This document shows, in pieces, positions 1-8,243 of a stretch of 64,000 bases of DNA (position 1 is the first letter of the stretch; the number at the start of each line of letters is the position of its first letter). The stretch covers positions 1 through 64,000 of the forward strand of contig CAVWTN010000001.1 of NCBI GenBank assembly GCA_963757945.1, in the 5' to 3' direction. A model generated the notes under the pieces. That model searched no databases. It saw nothing but the letters and a program-made list of their open reading frames with translations, and had not been told where the DNA came from. A program made the translations under genes and the position numbers. Source of the stretch: CAVWTN01 sp963757945 (GTDB lineage Bacteria > Vulcanimicrobiota > Vulcanimicrobiia > Vulcanimicrobiales > Vulcanimicrobiaceae).

Positions 1-10
1 AGCCATTTGG

Positions 11-44
11 AGAAAGGCACGTCGTAACGACGGGCCTTTCTTTG
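11..44 (+). terminator. Rho-independent-type hairpin at window start
   Basis: Long hairpin: AGAAAGGC (11-18) pairs with GCCTTTCT (34-41), and the inner CGTCG (20-24) pairs with CGACG (28-32) around a TAA loop, with one A/G mismatch at 19/33. It is followed by a short T-containing run. It probably ends a plus-strand gene that lies before the window. Confidence 0.6.
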
Positions 45-185
45 CATGCCCGAGCACGCCCGATGAGTAGGGAACGATGAGCGGCCGCGTTCGGCCTAAG
101 TTTCATTCTTGCCTAATGCACTCAGTCTCTTCCCAGATTAGTCTTGCATCGAGGCAAGACACTCTACAAACGATCGGGAGGACAG

Positions 186-1334
186 ATGCGAAAGCTCGCG
201 TTTCTCGCCGTAGCTACGGCTTTTTCTTTAGGTGCATGTAGCGGCGGTTCTTCACCGGCGCCTGCGGGCGGCGGCAATTCTCAAACCCAAGCCGAGGCTA
301 TGGTGACAACCACAAACGGCGTGGGATCGCAACTCAAGAACCTCACTTCCTACGAAGCGGGGATTTCATCGCCCCTTACGGCCGGCGTCGCAGGCGCGGT
401 GCGCACGGCCGCAGCGACCGGCGCGTGCAAGAACTCGATCGAGTTCTTCGCTCCGGACAAAAACGGCGATCCGAATTCGACCCAGACGCAATTCTTTTAC
501 GATGCGTCGTGCACGCAACTCGCGCGCGATGTCGTCCGCATTTATACCTCGACCGGCGCTTCTTCCGAGACGGTCGCGCGCACCGTCACCCAGTACGCGC
601 CGGGTAATGCGACGCCGACGGCCGTGCGCACCGACTCGGTTGCGATTTCGAATGCAACCTTCGATCGATATGGCTTCCCGATTGCGGCCGACGGATTCGA
701 CCGCCTTTCCAGCAATCAGCTCGACATCGCGAACTCCAAGACCATCGTCTCCGACGACGAGCTGGTGATGCTGCCCGCTACCGCCAACGGCTCCGGCACG
801 ACCACGAGTTTCTGTTCGGATTCCGCCGGATTCAATGCGACGGGGCTCGCGAAGCTCGGCGAAACGTTCGGCTGGCAGGGCGGCATCCTTCCCGGGGGAA
901 CGCGCACGGTCAACGGCGACGGTTCCGTGACATGGGTTGGGACGCACGCGGGGACGGGCTTGCGGGGCGCCATCGGCTCGCTGTCCGTCGCGCAGGGCGT
1001 GCAAAACACGCAGTGCCCGATCTCGACGCCGATGTTCACGCTGGCGGGCGGCACGCAGACCGGAGAATACAGCATTCCGGTCAGCGTCACGTACCTCGGC
1101 GGGGTGATCTCGAACCTGACGATCGCCAATGCGACGCTCAGTAACGGCAACACCCTCAACGTCACGACGAATACGAGCGTGCCTCCCTCCGCCAGCACGT
1201 TCATCCAGGGCGTCGTCACGAGCGGCAGCACGCAAGTCGCCACGTTCGCGGTCGATGCCTTCGGCGACGGTACGCTGACCGTGACCGCGACCGGCGCGCA
1301 GTACGTGATCGCGGATTGGCAGGTCGTTCGCTAA
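186..1334 (+). CDS. Secreted lipoprotein of unknown function
   Basis: This encodes a 382-residue protein. The start at 186 is chosen over an upstream ATG at 144 because GGGAGGA lies 5-10 bases before it and the protein then begins with a clean lipoprotein signal (MRKLAF, hydrophobic stretch, lipobox LGAC with Cys at about residue 18). After the Cys comes a Gly/Ser/Pro/Ala-rich linker typical of surface-anchored lipoproteins. The remainder is rich in Thr, Ser, Gly and Asn, resembling beta-rich extracellular proteins, with no catalytic motif that I recognise. It is probably anchored in a membrane facing the periplasm or outside. It stands alone: the next gene is on the opposite strand and ends in a shared hairpin. 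Confidence 0.8.
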   Translation: MRKLAFLAVATAFSLGACSGGSSPAPAGGGNSQTQAEAMVTTTNGVGSQLKNLTSYEAGISSPLTAGVAGAVRTAAATGACKNSIEFFAPDKNGDPNSTQTQFFYDASCTQLARDVVRIYTSTGASSETVARTVTQYAPGNATPTAVRTDSVAISNATFDRYGFPIAADGFDRLSSNQLDIANSKTIVSDDELVMLPATANGSGTTTSFCSDSAGFNATGLAKLGETFGWQGGILPGGTRTVNGDGSVTWVGTHAGTGLRGAIGSLSVAQGVQNTQCPISTPMFTLAGGTQTGEYSIPVSVTYLGGVISNLTIANATLSNGNTLNVTTNTSVPPSASTFIQGVVTSGSTQVATFAVDAFGDGTLTVTATGAQYVIADWQVVR

Positions 1335-1359
1335 GTCGACGTCACGCGCTGCTGCGAGC

Positions 1360-1386
1360 GTAGCCCGGCGTAAACAGCCGGGCTAC
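1360..1386. terminator. Perfect stem-loop between converging genes
   Basis: GTAGCCCGGC (1360-1369) and GCCGGGCTAC (1377-1386) form a perfect 10-bp stem with a 7-base loop. It lies between the stop of the lipoprotein gene and the stop of the minus-strand signalling gene, so it could serve both strands. No T-tract follows on either side, so the terminator role is inferred from position. Confidence 0.5.
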
Positions 1387-1413
1387 GGCCGTGGCGCTTG
1401 GCGGAAACGGAAT

Positions 1414-3702
1414 CTACACCAGGCTGGCCAAGCGGGGCTGGGCGGCGAGGAGCTCGCGCGCAGCTTCCTGCCCGACCGGGCGAGACAAATAGTAGCCTTG
1501 GACGTTCGTGCAATGCAATGCTTGCAGTTCGTGCAACTGCTCGACGGTTTCCACGCCTTCCGCCGTGATGCGTTTGCCGAGGGTCCCCGCTAGAGCGATG
1601 ATCGCCCGAACGATCTGCGGGTTGGCGAGGCCGGCGCCGAGTCCGCCGCTGACGAAGGATCGGTCGATCTTCACCGTGTCGATCGGTAGCCGTTGGAGAT
1701 AGCTCAGGGACGAGTAGCCCGTCCCGAAGTCGTCCAACTGCATCGCAACCCCGAGCGCACGAAGTTGTTCGAGCGTCTTCTCGGTAGCCTCTGCATAATC
1801 CAACAGCGTGCTCTCGGTGATCTCCAAATTGAGACACCAGGGAGGCAAGCCGCTCCGAGCCAGCGCGCTCGTGACGTGTCCGCTGAACCGGTTCATGTCG
1901 AACGCCTGGGTGGCGAGTTGCCTTGGGGAGACGTTGACGCTCACGCTGACCGGCGCGCCTCGTGGATCGAGCTCCTGCCAACTTTGCGCTTGGCGGCAGG
2001 CCTCGGCCAGCGCCCACTCCCCAAGGCGGACGATGAGCCCTGTCTCTTCGGCGAGCGGGATGAACACGGTCGGGGGAATCATCCCGCGCTCGGGGTGTTG
2101 CCAGCGTGCCAGAGCTTCGAAACAGGTGATCGCGCCCGTCGCGAGGCTAACGATTGGTTGATAGACGAGCGCCAGCTCCTCGCGCTCCAACGCTTGACGC
2201 AGGTCGTTTTCGAGTTTCAAACGTTCCATCGCCTGAACGTGGAACTCGGGAGCGAAGAATGCGTAGCGCGCTCCACCCGATTGCTTCGCGCGATACATCG
2301 CGCTGTCTGCTTCGCGCAGCATTTGTTCGGCGCTCTGGCCGGGCCGGCTGAGCGCGATGCCGATGCTCGCGCTCGCGACGAGGTCCTGCCCTCCGGCGTG
2401 AAATGGCTCGACGAGCGCGCGCAGGACGCGCTCCGCTACGATCCGGGCATCTCGTGCGCCGGCGGTGTCGGATTGCGAATCCTGCGCGCCGGGGGCCTCG
2501 GGGACGCCGGGAATATCTTCGAGCAGAATCGCGAATTCGTCGCCGCCCACGCGTGCGAGCGAATCGCAGACGCGCAGGCAACTCGCCAGGCGCGGCGCGA
2601 GCGCCTCCAACAGCCTGTCGCCGGCCCCGTGACCAAGGCTGTCGTTGACGATCTTGAAGCGGTCGATGTCGAGGTAGAGGAGCGCCACCCGGCCTTCGGG
2701 ATGGCGCTTCATGCGCTTGATTGCGTTACCGAGCCGATCGATGAGGAACGCCCGATTCGGCAATCCGGTCAGCGAGTCGTGGTATGCCGCGTGATGCAGC
2801 AGTGTCCCGGCGTGCTTGCGCTCGGCGACTTCGTGCTCGAGCCGCACGTTGGCCAAACGCGTGCTCTCGTGGTGCGCATCATCGGCGGCGGTCCTGGCGC
2901 GGACGAGCGCCTTCATCTCGGTAATGTCGCGCGCGATCGCCGAAATGCCCAGGACTCCGTCCCACTCGGTCTTGACGAGCGAGAGCGTCACCGACACTTC
3001 GACTTCGCTGCCGTCCTTGCGTCTGCGGACGGTCTCGAATGCAGGGATGCGTTCGCCGCTCCTCAGGCGGGCGAATACCCGCGACTCTTCCTCGCTGCGA
3101 TCCTCGGGGATCAGCAGCCACATGGACTTTCCGAGGATCTCAGCAGCCGTATAACCGAAGAGTCGCTCTGCAGTGCCGTTCCAGCTCGTAATGAAGCCGT
3201 CGAAAGACTTGCTGATGATCGCATCATTCGAAAAATCGACGATGGCGGCCAAGCGAGAGCGGTCCTTGTGCGCAGCCTCTGCAGCTTCGCGCAACTCTGA
3301 CTGCATCCTCAACCGCTCCGCGCGGAGACCGGCATCGCGCAGCTCGCGTTCGATGACGCCGATCAGTCTCGCGAACTTGCCCTTGACCATGAAGTCGTGG
3401 GCGCCGGCGCGAATGGCGTCGACCGCGGTTTCCTCGCCGACGGCACCGGAGACGATGATGAACGGCAGATCGAGCCGCCGTTCCTTCATGACCGCGAGGG
3501 CCGCCGGCGCACTGAAATGGGGCATCGTGTAGTCGGAAATGATGATGTCCCAAGGTTGCCGATCCAGCGCTGCCGACATCGCCTCCGGCGTGTCGACGCG
3601 CTCGTAGGTCACCTCGAACCCTCCGCGCTTCAACTCCCGGACGACGAGGAGTGCGTCCACTTCGACGTCCTCAACGAGGAGTGCGCTCAGAGGCTTAGGC
3701 AC
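1414..3702 (-). CDS. Receiver-PAS-GGDEF-EAL cyclic-di-GMP signalling protein
   Basis: This 762-residue cytoplasmic protein starts at GTG, three bases after the upstream response-regulator stop. Domains in order: a receiver (about 5-120, phospho-acceptor Asp57 in SDYTMP, Lys near 108), a PAS domain (about 150-265), a GGDEF diguanylate cyclase domain (about 305-480, intact GGDEF at 386-390) and an EAL phosphodiesterase domain (about 495-755, EAL at 529-531, with DDFGTGYSS and KIDRSF). Both catalytic signatures are intact, so it may both make and degrade c-di-GMP, switched by phosphorylation from the neighbouring kinase. The PAS domain is of the same subfamily as the five repeats in that kinase. 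An insertion of about 20 residues rich in Pro, Ala, Asp and Ser follows the GGDEF strand. Confidence 0.93.
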   Translation of the reverse strand: MPKPLSALLVEDVEVDALLVVRELKRGGFEVTYERVDTPEAMSAALDRQPWDIIISDYTMPHFSAPAALAVMKERRLDLPFIIVSGAVGEETAVDAIRAGAHDFMVKGKFARLIGVIERELRDAGLRAERLRMQSELREAAEAAHKDRSRLAAIVDFSNDAIISKSFDGFITSWNGTAERLFGYTAAEILGKSMWLLIPEDRSEEESRVFARLRSGERIPAFETVRRRKDGSEVEVSVTLSLVKTEWDGVLGISAIARDITEMKALVRARTAADDAHHESTRLANVRLEHEVAERKHAGTLLHHAAYHDSLTGLPNRAFLIDRLGNAIKRMKRHPEGRVALLYLDIDRFKIVNDSLGHGAGDRLLEALAPRLASCLRVCDSLARVGGDEFAILLEDIPGVPEAPGAQDSQSDTAGARDARIVAERVLRALVEPFHAGGQDLVASASIGIALSRPGQSAEQMLREADSAMYRAKQSGGARYAFFAPEFHVQAMERLKLENDLRQALEREELALVYQPIVSLATGAITCFEALARWQHPERGMIPPTVFIPLAEETGLIVRLGEWALAEACRQAQSWQELDPRGAPVSVSVNVSPRQLATQAFDMNRFSGHVTSALARSGLPPWCLNLEITESTLLDYAEATEKTLEQLRALGVAMQLDDFGTGYSSLSYLQRLPIDTVKIDRSFVSGGLGAGLANPQIVRAIIALAGTLGKRITAEGVETVEQLHELQALHCTNVQGYYLSRPVGQEAARELLAAQPRLASLV

Positions 3703-3705
3703 AAG

Positions 3706-4161
3706 CTATTCCGGCGCAACTTCGTTGAGAACGAGCCAGTAGAGACCCAACTGCCGCACCGCCGCGCTGAACTGGTCGAAGTCGACGGGCTTGCGCACGT
3801 AGCTGTTCGCCCCGAGAGCAAATCCGCGAACGAGGTCCTCCTCTTGGACCGAAGAGGTGAGGATCACGACGGGCAGCACCTTCGTGCGTTCGTCCAGGCG
3901 CAGCGCCCGAAGAACCTCGAGCCCGTCGATCTTCGGCAGCTTGAGGTCCAGAAAAACGACCTGCACCACCGACGCCGGGCGATCCGCGTATGTACCTCGC
4001 GCGAACAGATAGTCCAGCGCCTCCACGCCGTCGCGCGCGACGACGATGGGATTGACGATGTTGCTCTTCTGGAGCGCGCGGATCATCAGGGCTTCGTCGA
4101 CCGGGTTGTCTTCGACCAGCAGGATGACTCTATCCGTGTCGTTTTCGCCAGCTACGATCAT
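3706..4161 (-). CDS. Single-domain response regulator (Rcp1-like)
   Basis: This 151-residue protein consists of one receiver domain with no output domain. Acidic residues sit near the N-terminus (VEDNPVD), the phospho-acceptor is in FLDLKLPKIDG, and ILTSS and YVRKPVDF carry the conserved Thr and Lys. The family is typically phosphorylated by phytochrome-like or PAS kinases and relays phosphate or binds partners. I chose the ATG at 4161 because it overlaps the kinase stop as ATGA and has GGGAG about eight bases upstream; a further ATG at 4176 lies inside the kinase gene. It is the middle gene of a three-gene operon. Confidence 0.92.
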   Translation of the reverse strand: MIVAGENDTDRVILLVEDNPVDEALMIRALQKSNIVNPIVVARDGVEALDYLFARGTYADRPASVVQVVFLDLKLPKIDGLEVLRALRLDERTKVLPVVILTSSVQEEDLVRGFALGANSYVRKPVDFDQFSAAVRQLGLYWLVLNEVAPE

Positions 4162-6935
4162 ACAGTGCGCTCCCACTCACCCAAGGTGAAGTAAAACGTA
4201 GCTCCGGCGCCGACCGCGCCCTCGGCCCAAACGCGGCCGCCGTGCCGATGGACGACGCGCTGCACCGTGGCCAAGCCGACTCCACTGCCCTCGAACTCAT
4301 GGGCGGTGTGGAGGCGTTGGAACACGCCGAACAGCTTGCTCGCGTAGGCCATGTCGAATCCGGCCCCGTTGTCGCGTACGAAGTACGCTAGCCGGCCATC
4401 CTTCGAGGTCGCGCCGAATTCGATGCGTGCATCGCTGCGCTTCGAAGAGAACTTCCAAGCATTCCCGATAAGGTTGTTAAAGACGAGTGCCAGGAGTTTC
4501 GCATCCCCGTTACTCACGAGACCGCTTTGGACGACCACCTCGACGTTGCGATCGGGGTTGCTGCGGGCGAGGCGCGTGTAGGCGCTGTAGGCCAGGGCGG
4601 ATAGATCGGTCGGCTCGCTGCGAAACTCACTTCGAACGACACGTGAAAGCTCGAGGATCTCGTCGATCAGCTTCGCCATGAGCTGTGCCGACTCGCGGAT
4701 GAAGCCGAGGTACTTCCGGCCGTCCGCGTCGAGCTTGTCCGCGCAGTCTTCGGCGAGCGCTTGACAGAAGCCGTCGATGCCGCGTAGCGGCGCGCGCAGA
4801 TCGTGGGCAACTGAATAGCTGAAGGACTCGAGTTCTTTGTTAGCAGCCTGGGCAGCCTCATTCGCCAAGACCAGCGCTCGCATTTGCGTGATGTCGCGTG
4901 CGATCGTCGATATGCCGAGGCTCTGCCCCGCTTCGTCCTTGATCGGCGAGAGCGTCACCGAGACTTCGACCTCTGTTCCGTCCTTACGCTTGCGCAGCGT
5001 CTCGAAAGATGGGATGCGTTCACCCTTTTTCAGTCGATCGAAGGCCAGCGTCTCTTCGTCGCGACGACTCTCCGGGATGAGATGCCACATCGACGTCCCG
5101 ATCATCTCTTCCGCGGAATAGCCCAACAGCCGCTGCGCAGTCCAATTCCAGCTCGTGATGATGCCGTCCAGCGATTTGCTGAAGATCGCATCGTCCGACG
5201 ATTCCACGATGGCGGCTAGCCGGAGGCTCTCCTTAGTGGCCGAGAGCGCTGCATCTTTGGACTTGAGCGCCGCCTGCTGCGAGCGCCGGAGTTCGCTGAT
5301 ATCGCGGGCGATCGTCGATATCCCGCTGCTTTCACCGGCTTGATCCCGGATCAGCGAGAGCGTGACCGAAACCTCGACCTCGCTGCCGTCCTTGCGCCTG
5401 CGCACCGTCGCAAAGGAGCCGATGCGTTCACCTTTCTTCAGCCGTTCGAGTTTCAGCGACTCTTCCTCGCGACGGCTCTCGGGGATCAGGATCCACATGG
5501 AATTGCCGAGGATCTCGGCCGCCGTAAAACCAAACTGCCGCTCGGCCGCCCCGTTCCAGCTCGTATTGACGCCGTCAAGCGAGTTGCTGAAGATCGCGTC
5601 ATCCGAGGACTCGACGATCGCGGCCAAGCGCGAACTCTCTTTGCGGGCTGCCTCAGCCGCGTCCCTGGATTGAATGAGCGCTTCCTGAGACCTCCGCAGC
5701 TCGCTGATATCGCGGGCGATCGTCGATATCCCGGTGCTCCTGCCCGCTTGGTCGAGAATCAGCGAGAGCGTCACCGATACCGCGACCTCGCTGCCGTCCT
5801 TGCGCCGGCGTACCGTCTCGAAGGATCCGATTCGCTCGCCACGTTTGAGCCGTTCGACTTTCTGCGACTCCTCGCCGCGACGGCTCTCGGGAACGAGAAT
5901 CCACATGGAACTGCCAAGGATCTCGGCTGCGGTGAAACCGAACTGCCGCTCGGCTGCGCCGTTCCAACTCGTATTGACGCCGTCGAGCGAGGTGCTGAAA
6001 ATGGCGTCATCCGAAGATTCCACGATCGCGGCTAGGCGCGAACTCTCTTTGCTGGCGGCCTCCGCGGCATCTTTCGCGCGAAGGAGCGCTTGTTGGGAAC
6101 GCCGGAGCTCGCTGATGTCGCGCGCGATCGTCGCTATTCCGGTGCTCTCACCGGATTCGTCCCGGATCAGCGAGAGCGTGACCGATACGGCGACTTCGCT
6201 GCCGTCTTTGCGTCTGCGCACCGTTTCGAAAGTTCCGACGCGTTCGCCCCGCTTCAAGTGTTCGAACTTTTGGGACTCCTCGTCACGGCGGCTCTCGGGG
6301 ATCAGGATCCACATCGAGTTCCCGAGGATCTCCGGGGCCGTGAAGCCGAACTGCCGCTCCGCCGCGCCGTTCCAACTGGTGTTGACGCCGTCGAGTGAGT
6401 TGCTGAAGATCGCGTCGTCCGAAGACTCCACGATCGCAGCCAAGCGTGAGCTTTCCCGATTGGCGGCTTCCGCTGTGTCTTTCGATTGAAGGAGCGCCTG
6501 CTGCGAGCGCCGCAGCTCGCTGATGTCGCGCGCGATCGTCGATATCCCCGAGCTGTGGCCTGATTGGTCGCGCATCAACGAGAGCGTCACCGATACTTCG
6601 ACCTCGCTGCCGTCCTTGCGTCTGCGCACCGTCTCGAAGGATCCGACGCGTTCGCCGCGTTTGAGGCGTTCGAACTTCTGCGATTCTTCGCCGCGCCGGC
6701 TCTCTGGGATCAGGATCCACATGGAATTGCCGAGAATCTCGGCTGCGGTGAAACCAAACTGCCGCTCGGCAGCGCCGTTCCAACTCGTGTTGACGCCTTC
6801 GAGCGAGTTGCTGAAGATTGCATCATCCGAAGACTCCACGATCGCGGCAACGCGCAAACGTTCGTTGAGTTCGTCGTCAGCAGAAGGCTCAGTCTCGCTG
6901 AACCTCGTGGATCCGTTGGTTCCTGCGCGCGCCAT
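4158..6935 (-). CDS. Soluble sensor histidine kinase with five tandem PAS domains
   Basis: This 925-residue kinase has no signal peptide or membrane segment. After about 29 N-terminal residues come five PAS/PAC units starting near residues 30, 166, 302, 438 and 574, each exactly 136 residues long. The first four are nearly identical and the fifth is diverged. A HisKA domain follows (His711 in AHDLRAPL), then HATPase_c with an N box (about 817-829), DNGAGFD (855-861) and GSGVGLAT (883-890). The kinase core resembles phytochrome-type kinases that pair with single-domain receivers, which matches the gene that follows with an ATGA overlap. The signal sensed is unknown, and no heme- or flavin-binding motif was recognised. 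Confidence 0.93.
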   Translation of the reverse strand: MARAGTNGSTRFSETEPSADDELNERLRVAAIVESSDDAIFSNSLEGVNTSWNGAAERQFGFTAAEILGNSMWILIPESRRGEESQKFERLKRGERVGSFETVRRRKDGSEVEVSVTLSLMRDQSGHSSGISTIARDISELRRSQQALLQSKDTAEAANRESSRLAAIVESSDDAIFSNSLDGVNTSWNGAAERQFGFTAPEILGNSMWILIPESRRDEESQKFEHLKRGERVGTFETVRRRKDGSEVAVSVTLSLIRDESGESTGIATIARDISELRRSQQALLRAKDAAEAASKESSRLAAIVESSDDAIFSTSLDGVNTSWNGAAERQFGFTAAEILGSSMWILVPESRRGEESQKVERLKRGERIGSFETVRRRKDGSEVAVSVTLSLILDQAGRSTGISTIARDISELRRSQEALIQSRDAAEAARKESSRLAAIVESSDDAIFSNSLDGVNTSWNGAAERQFGFTAAEILGNSMWILIPESRREEESLKLERLKKGERIGSFATVRRRKDGSEVEVSVTLSLIRDQAGESSGISTIARDISELRRSQQAALKSKDAALSATKESLRLAAIVESSDDAIFSKSLDGIITSWNWTAQRLLGYSAEEMIGTSMWHLIPESRRDEETLAFDRLKKGERIPSFETLRKRKDGTEVEVSVTLSPIKDEAGQSLGISTIARDITQMRALVLANEAAQAANKELESFSYSVAHDLRAPLRGIDGFCQALAEDCADKLDADGRKYLGFIRESAQLMAKLIDEILELSRVVRSEFRSEPTDLSALAYSAYTRLARSNPDRNVEVVVQSGLVSNGDAKLLALVFNNLIGNAWKFSSKRSDARIEFGATSKDGRLAYFVRDNGAGFDMAYASKLFGVFQRLHTAHEFEGSGVGLATVQRVVHRHGGRVWAEGAVGAGATFYFTLGEWERTV
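4809..6848 (-). repeat. Five tandem 408-bp in-frame PAS repeats
   Basis: The sequence around the AAIVESSDDAIF codons recurs every 408 bases (plus-strand landmarks near 6834, 6426, 6018, 5610 and 5202). Units 1-4 are nearly identical in protein and very similar in DNA; unit 5, next to the kinase core, is more diverged. This pattern indicates recent in-frame duplication or ongoing conversion between copies. Confidence 0.95.
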
Positions 6936-7007
6936 GGGCGGTGCTTTCTTGCGAAGGGTCGATCATCAGCGATGACCCGCTTTCGACTATATCGGAAGTT
7001 TCGAGCG

Positions 7008-7033
7008 TAGAACGCATAAGGATAGAACGCATA
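7008..7033. repeat. Short tandem duplication upstream of kinase
   Basis: TAGAACGCATA occurs at 7008-7018 and again at 7023-7033, separated by AGGA (15-bp period). It lies about 75-100 bases upstream of the kinase start. It could be a pair of regulator-binding sites, but only the repetition is seen. Confidence 0.6.
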
Positions 7034-7129
7034 CCGGAAGACACGGAAGTTGAGCGACTTGCTTGAGCATGCAAGCCGAGTTACAGGGGCAAAGCTCGCA
7101 ACGCAGCCCGAGCTTCGCTGCGCCGTACC

Positions 7130-7165
7130 TGAAACAGAAAGAAGGCGATCGGTTGCCCGATCGCC
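7130..7165 (-). terminator. Rho-independent terminator
   Basis: GGCGATCGG (7144-7152) and CCGATCGCC (7157-7165) form a perfect 9-bp stem with a 4-base loop. Read on the minus strand it is followed by TTCTTTCTGTTT. It lies about 70 bases after the stop of the 112-residue membrane protein gene and probably ends that transcript. Confidence 0.8.
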
Positions 7166-7237
7166 GCTACCTTCGGTCATCCGTGGACTGCGCCGGCGAG
7201 CGTGAAGCCACGCTGCACCGGACGCAGGGCGCACAGA

Positions 7238-7576
7238 TCAGTATATGCAGTGCAACTCGCCGGATGCGTCTGCGTTATTCGCCTTGACCGCTTGCATGGG
7301 ATTGGCGCCCGCGCGTTGACATTGCATCGCACCGCCTGCGCCCGGATGCGTCAGCAGCCAAGCGTACGAACCGGGCGCGGCCGTTTGCATGTAGCTCGCG
7401 ACCGAGCTCGTCTGCGGTGCTTGATCGGAGACGAGGTGGCGCTGCATCGATGCGAAGATCGCAATGACGATCCCCAAGACGATGATCCCGATGACGGCGA
7501 AGAACGTCCTGAGACCGGGCGACGTGGTCTCGCTTGCCCCGATGGTGGGGACAACCTGCGGGTTGTAAGCTTGCAT
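7238..7576 (-). CDS. Small single-pass membrane protein
   Basis: This 112-residue protein starts at 7576 because AAGGAGAT stands six bases upstream, a strong ribosome-binding site; the frame is open further upstream but has no comparable site. After about 25 polar residues there is one strong membrane segment (FFAVIGIIVLGIVIAIFA), then an extracytoplasmic tail of about 65 residues with two Cys (MQCQ and LHCIY) that could form a disulfide. I do not recognise the family. A good terminator follows, so it is probably monocistronic. Confidence 0.75.
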   Translation of the reverse strand: MQAYNPQVVPTIGASETTSPGLRTFFAVIGIIVLGIVIAIFASMQRHLVSDQAPQTSSVASYMQTAAPGSYAWLLTHPGAGGAMQCQRAGANPMQAVKANNADASGELHCIY

Positions 7577-7739
7577 GAATCGATCTCCTTGTGTGCGGTG
7601 ATGCCGGAACCCGAGGAGCTCAATCCTAGGTAGTGTTTGTTCCGGAGATGCCACTTTGACCGGCACCCCCCGGCGGCGGTTCCCTCCGCGCTTCGATCCC
7701 GCGTGCGGCAAGGGGAGCCGGCGCTCGGCACGCGCGGGC

Positions 7740-8129
7740 CTAGAGCGACTTCAAATATGCGACGAGCGCCGTCGCATCGTCGTGGCTGAAGCGATACGCC
7801 GGCATCGGATGGCGTGCGGGTTTGCCGTTCGGCAGCATACCCGTCTGCAAGAAATGCACGGCTTCCGCGGTCGTGAGCTTGGGGAGCCCGGCGAGTCGCG
7901 GCGCGTGCTTGGTGAAATCCGGCGTGGGGGGCAGCGGGAAGCCGATCAGCGCACCGTGCAGCGTTGCGCCGTGACAGTCGGCGCACTGCCCGGCGTCGGT
8001 CGCCAGATATTTGCCGCGCTCGATGAGCTGCGTGGAAGACGTCGCATCCGCGAGCGCGGCGCGGTCGATCGGGACGATGCCCAGGACGGCGGCAACGGCA
8101 CAGGCCGCAGCAAACGTACGATACTTCAT
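7740..8129 (-). CDS. Secreted monoheme cytochrome c
   Basis: This 129-residue protein has an N-terminal signal peptide (MKYRTFAAACAVAAVLG, cleavage probably after an Ala near residue 28) and one heme-binding CADCH motif at about residues 49-53. The distal axial Met is probably the one in HPMPAYRF. Length and layout match small class I cytochromes c that carry electrons in the periplasm. GGAGG lies eight bases before the ATG. No oxidase or dehydrogenase gene adjoins it, so its partner is unknown. A palindrome resembling the half-sites of the feo operator lies 60-73 bases upstream. Confidence 0.88.
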   Translation of the reverse strand: MKYRTFAAACAVAAVLGIVPIDRAALADATSSTQLIERGKYLATDAGQCADCHGATLHGALIGFPLPPTPDFTKHAPRLAGLPKLTTAEAVHFLQTGMLPNGKPARHPMPAYRFSHDDATALVAYLKSL

Positions 8130-8188
8130 CCTTACACCTCCAGAGTGCGCGCAGAAGTGCCAGCAACGTTCAAAGGGTATCGAGCCAA

Positions 8189-8202
8189 TTAGTCGCGCCT
8201 AA
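8189..8202. promoter_or_regulatory. Candidate metal-regulator palindrome upstream of cytochrome c
   Basis: TTAGTCGCGCCTAA is a 14-bp near-palindrome (TTAGKC-GC-GCCTAA) resembling each half of the operator at feoAB (TTAGCC-AA-GCCTTA and TAAGGC-TT-GCCTAA). It lies 60 bases before the cytochrome c start. DtxR/IdeR/MntR-type boxes have related TTAGG...CCTAA ends; the assignment is inference. Confidence 0.4.
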
Positions 8203-8243
8203 TTAGCTCACTGCCTGCGTCTTTCCCTTTCCCGGACGGGCTT

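Larger units (their letters stand above)
6936..7237. other. 302-base non-coding stretch
   Basis: I see no convincing gene here. The stretch holds the upstream region of the five-PAS kinase, including a TATAGT on the minus strand (6991-6986) that could be a -10 box, a short tandem duplication at 7008-7033, and the terminator hairpin of the next minus-strand gene at 7130-7165. Confidence 0.6.

Noticed and set aside
94..116. Two GCCTAA words upstream of the lipoprotein gene
   Set aside because: They are direct, not inverted, and lack the 6-2-6 palindrome seen at feoAB, so a metal-box call is not supported.
1693..3300. Long plus-strand open frame (about 535 codons) opposite the GGDEF-EAL gene
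   Set aside because: Antisense to a gene with intact domain motifs; the product has no recognisable motif and is typical of high-GC shadow frames.
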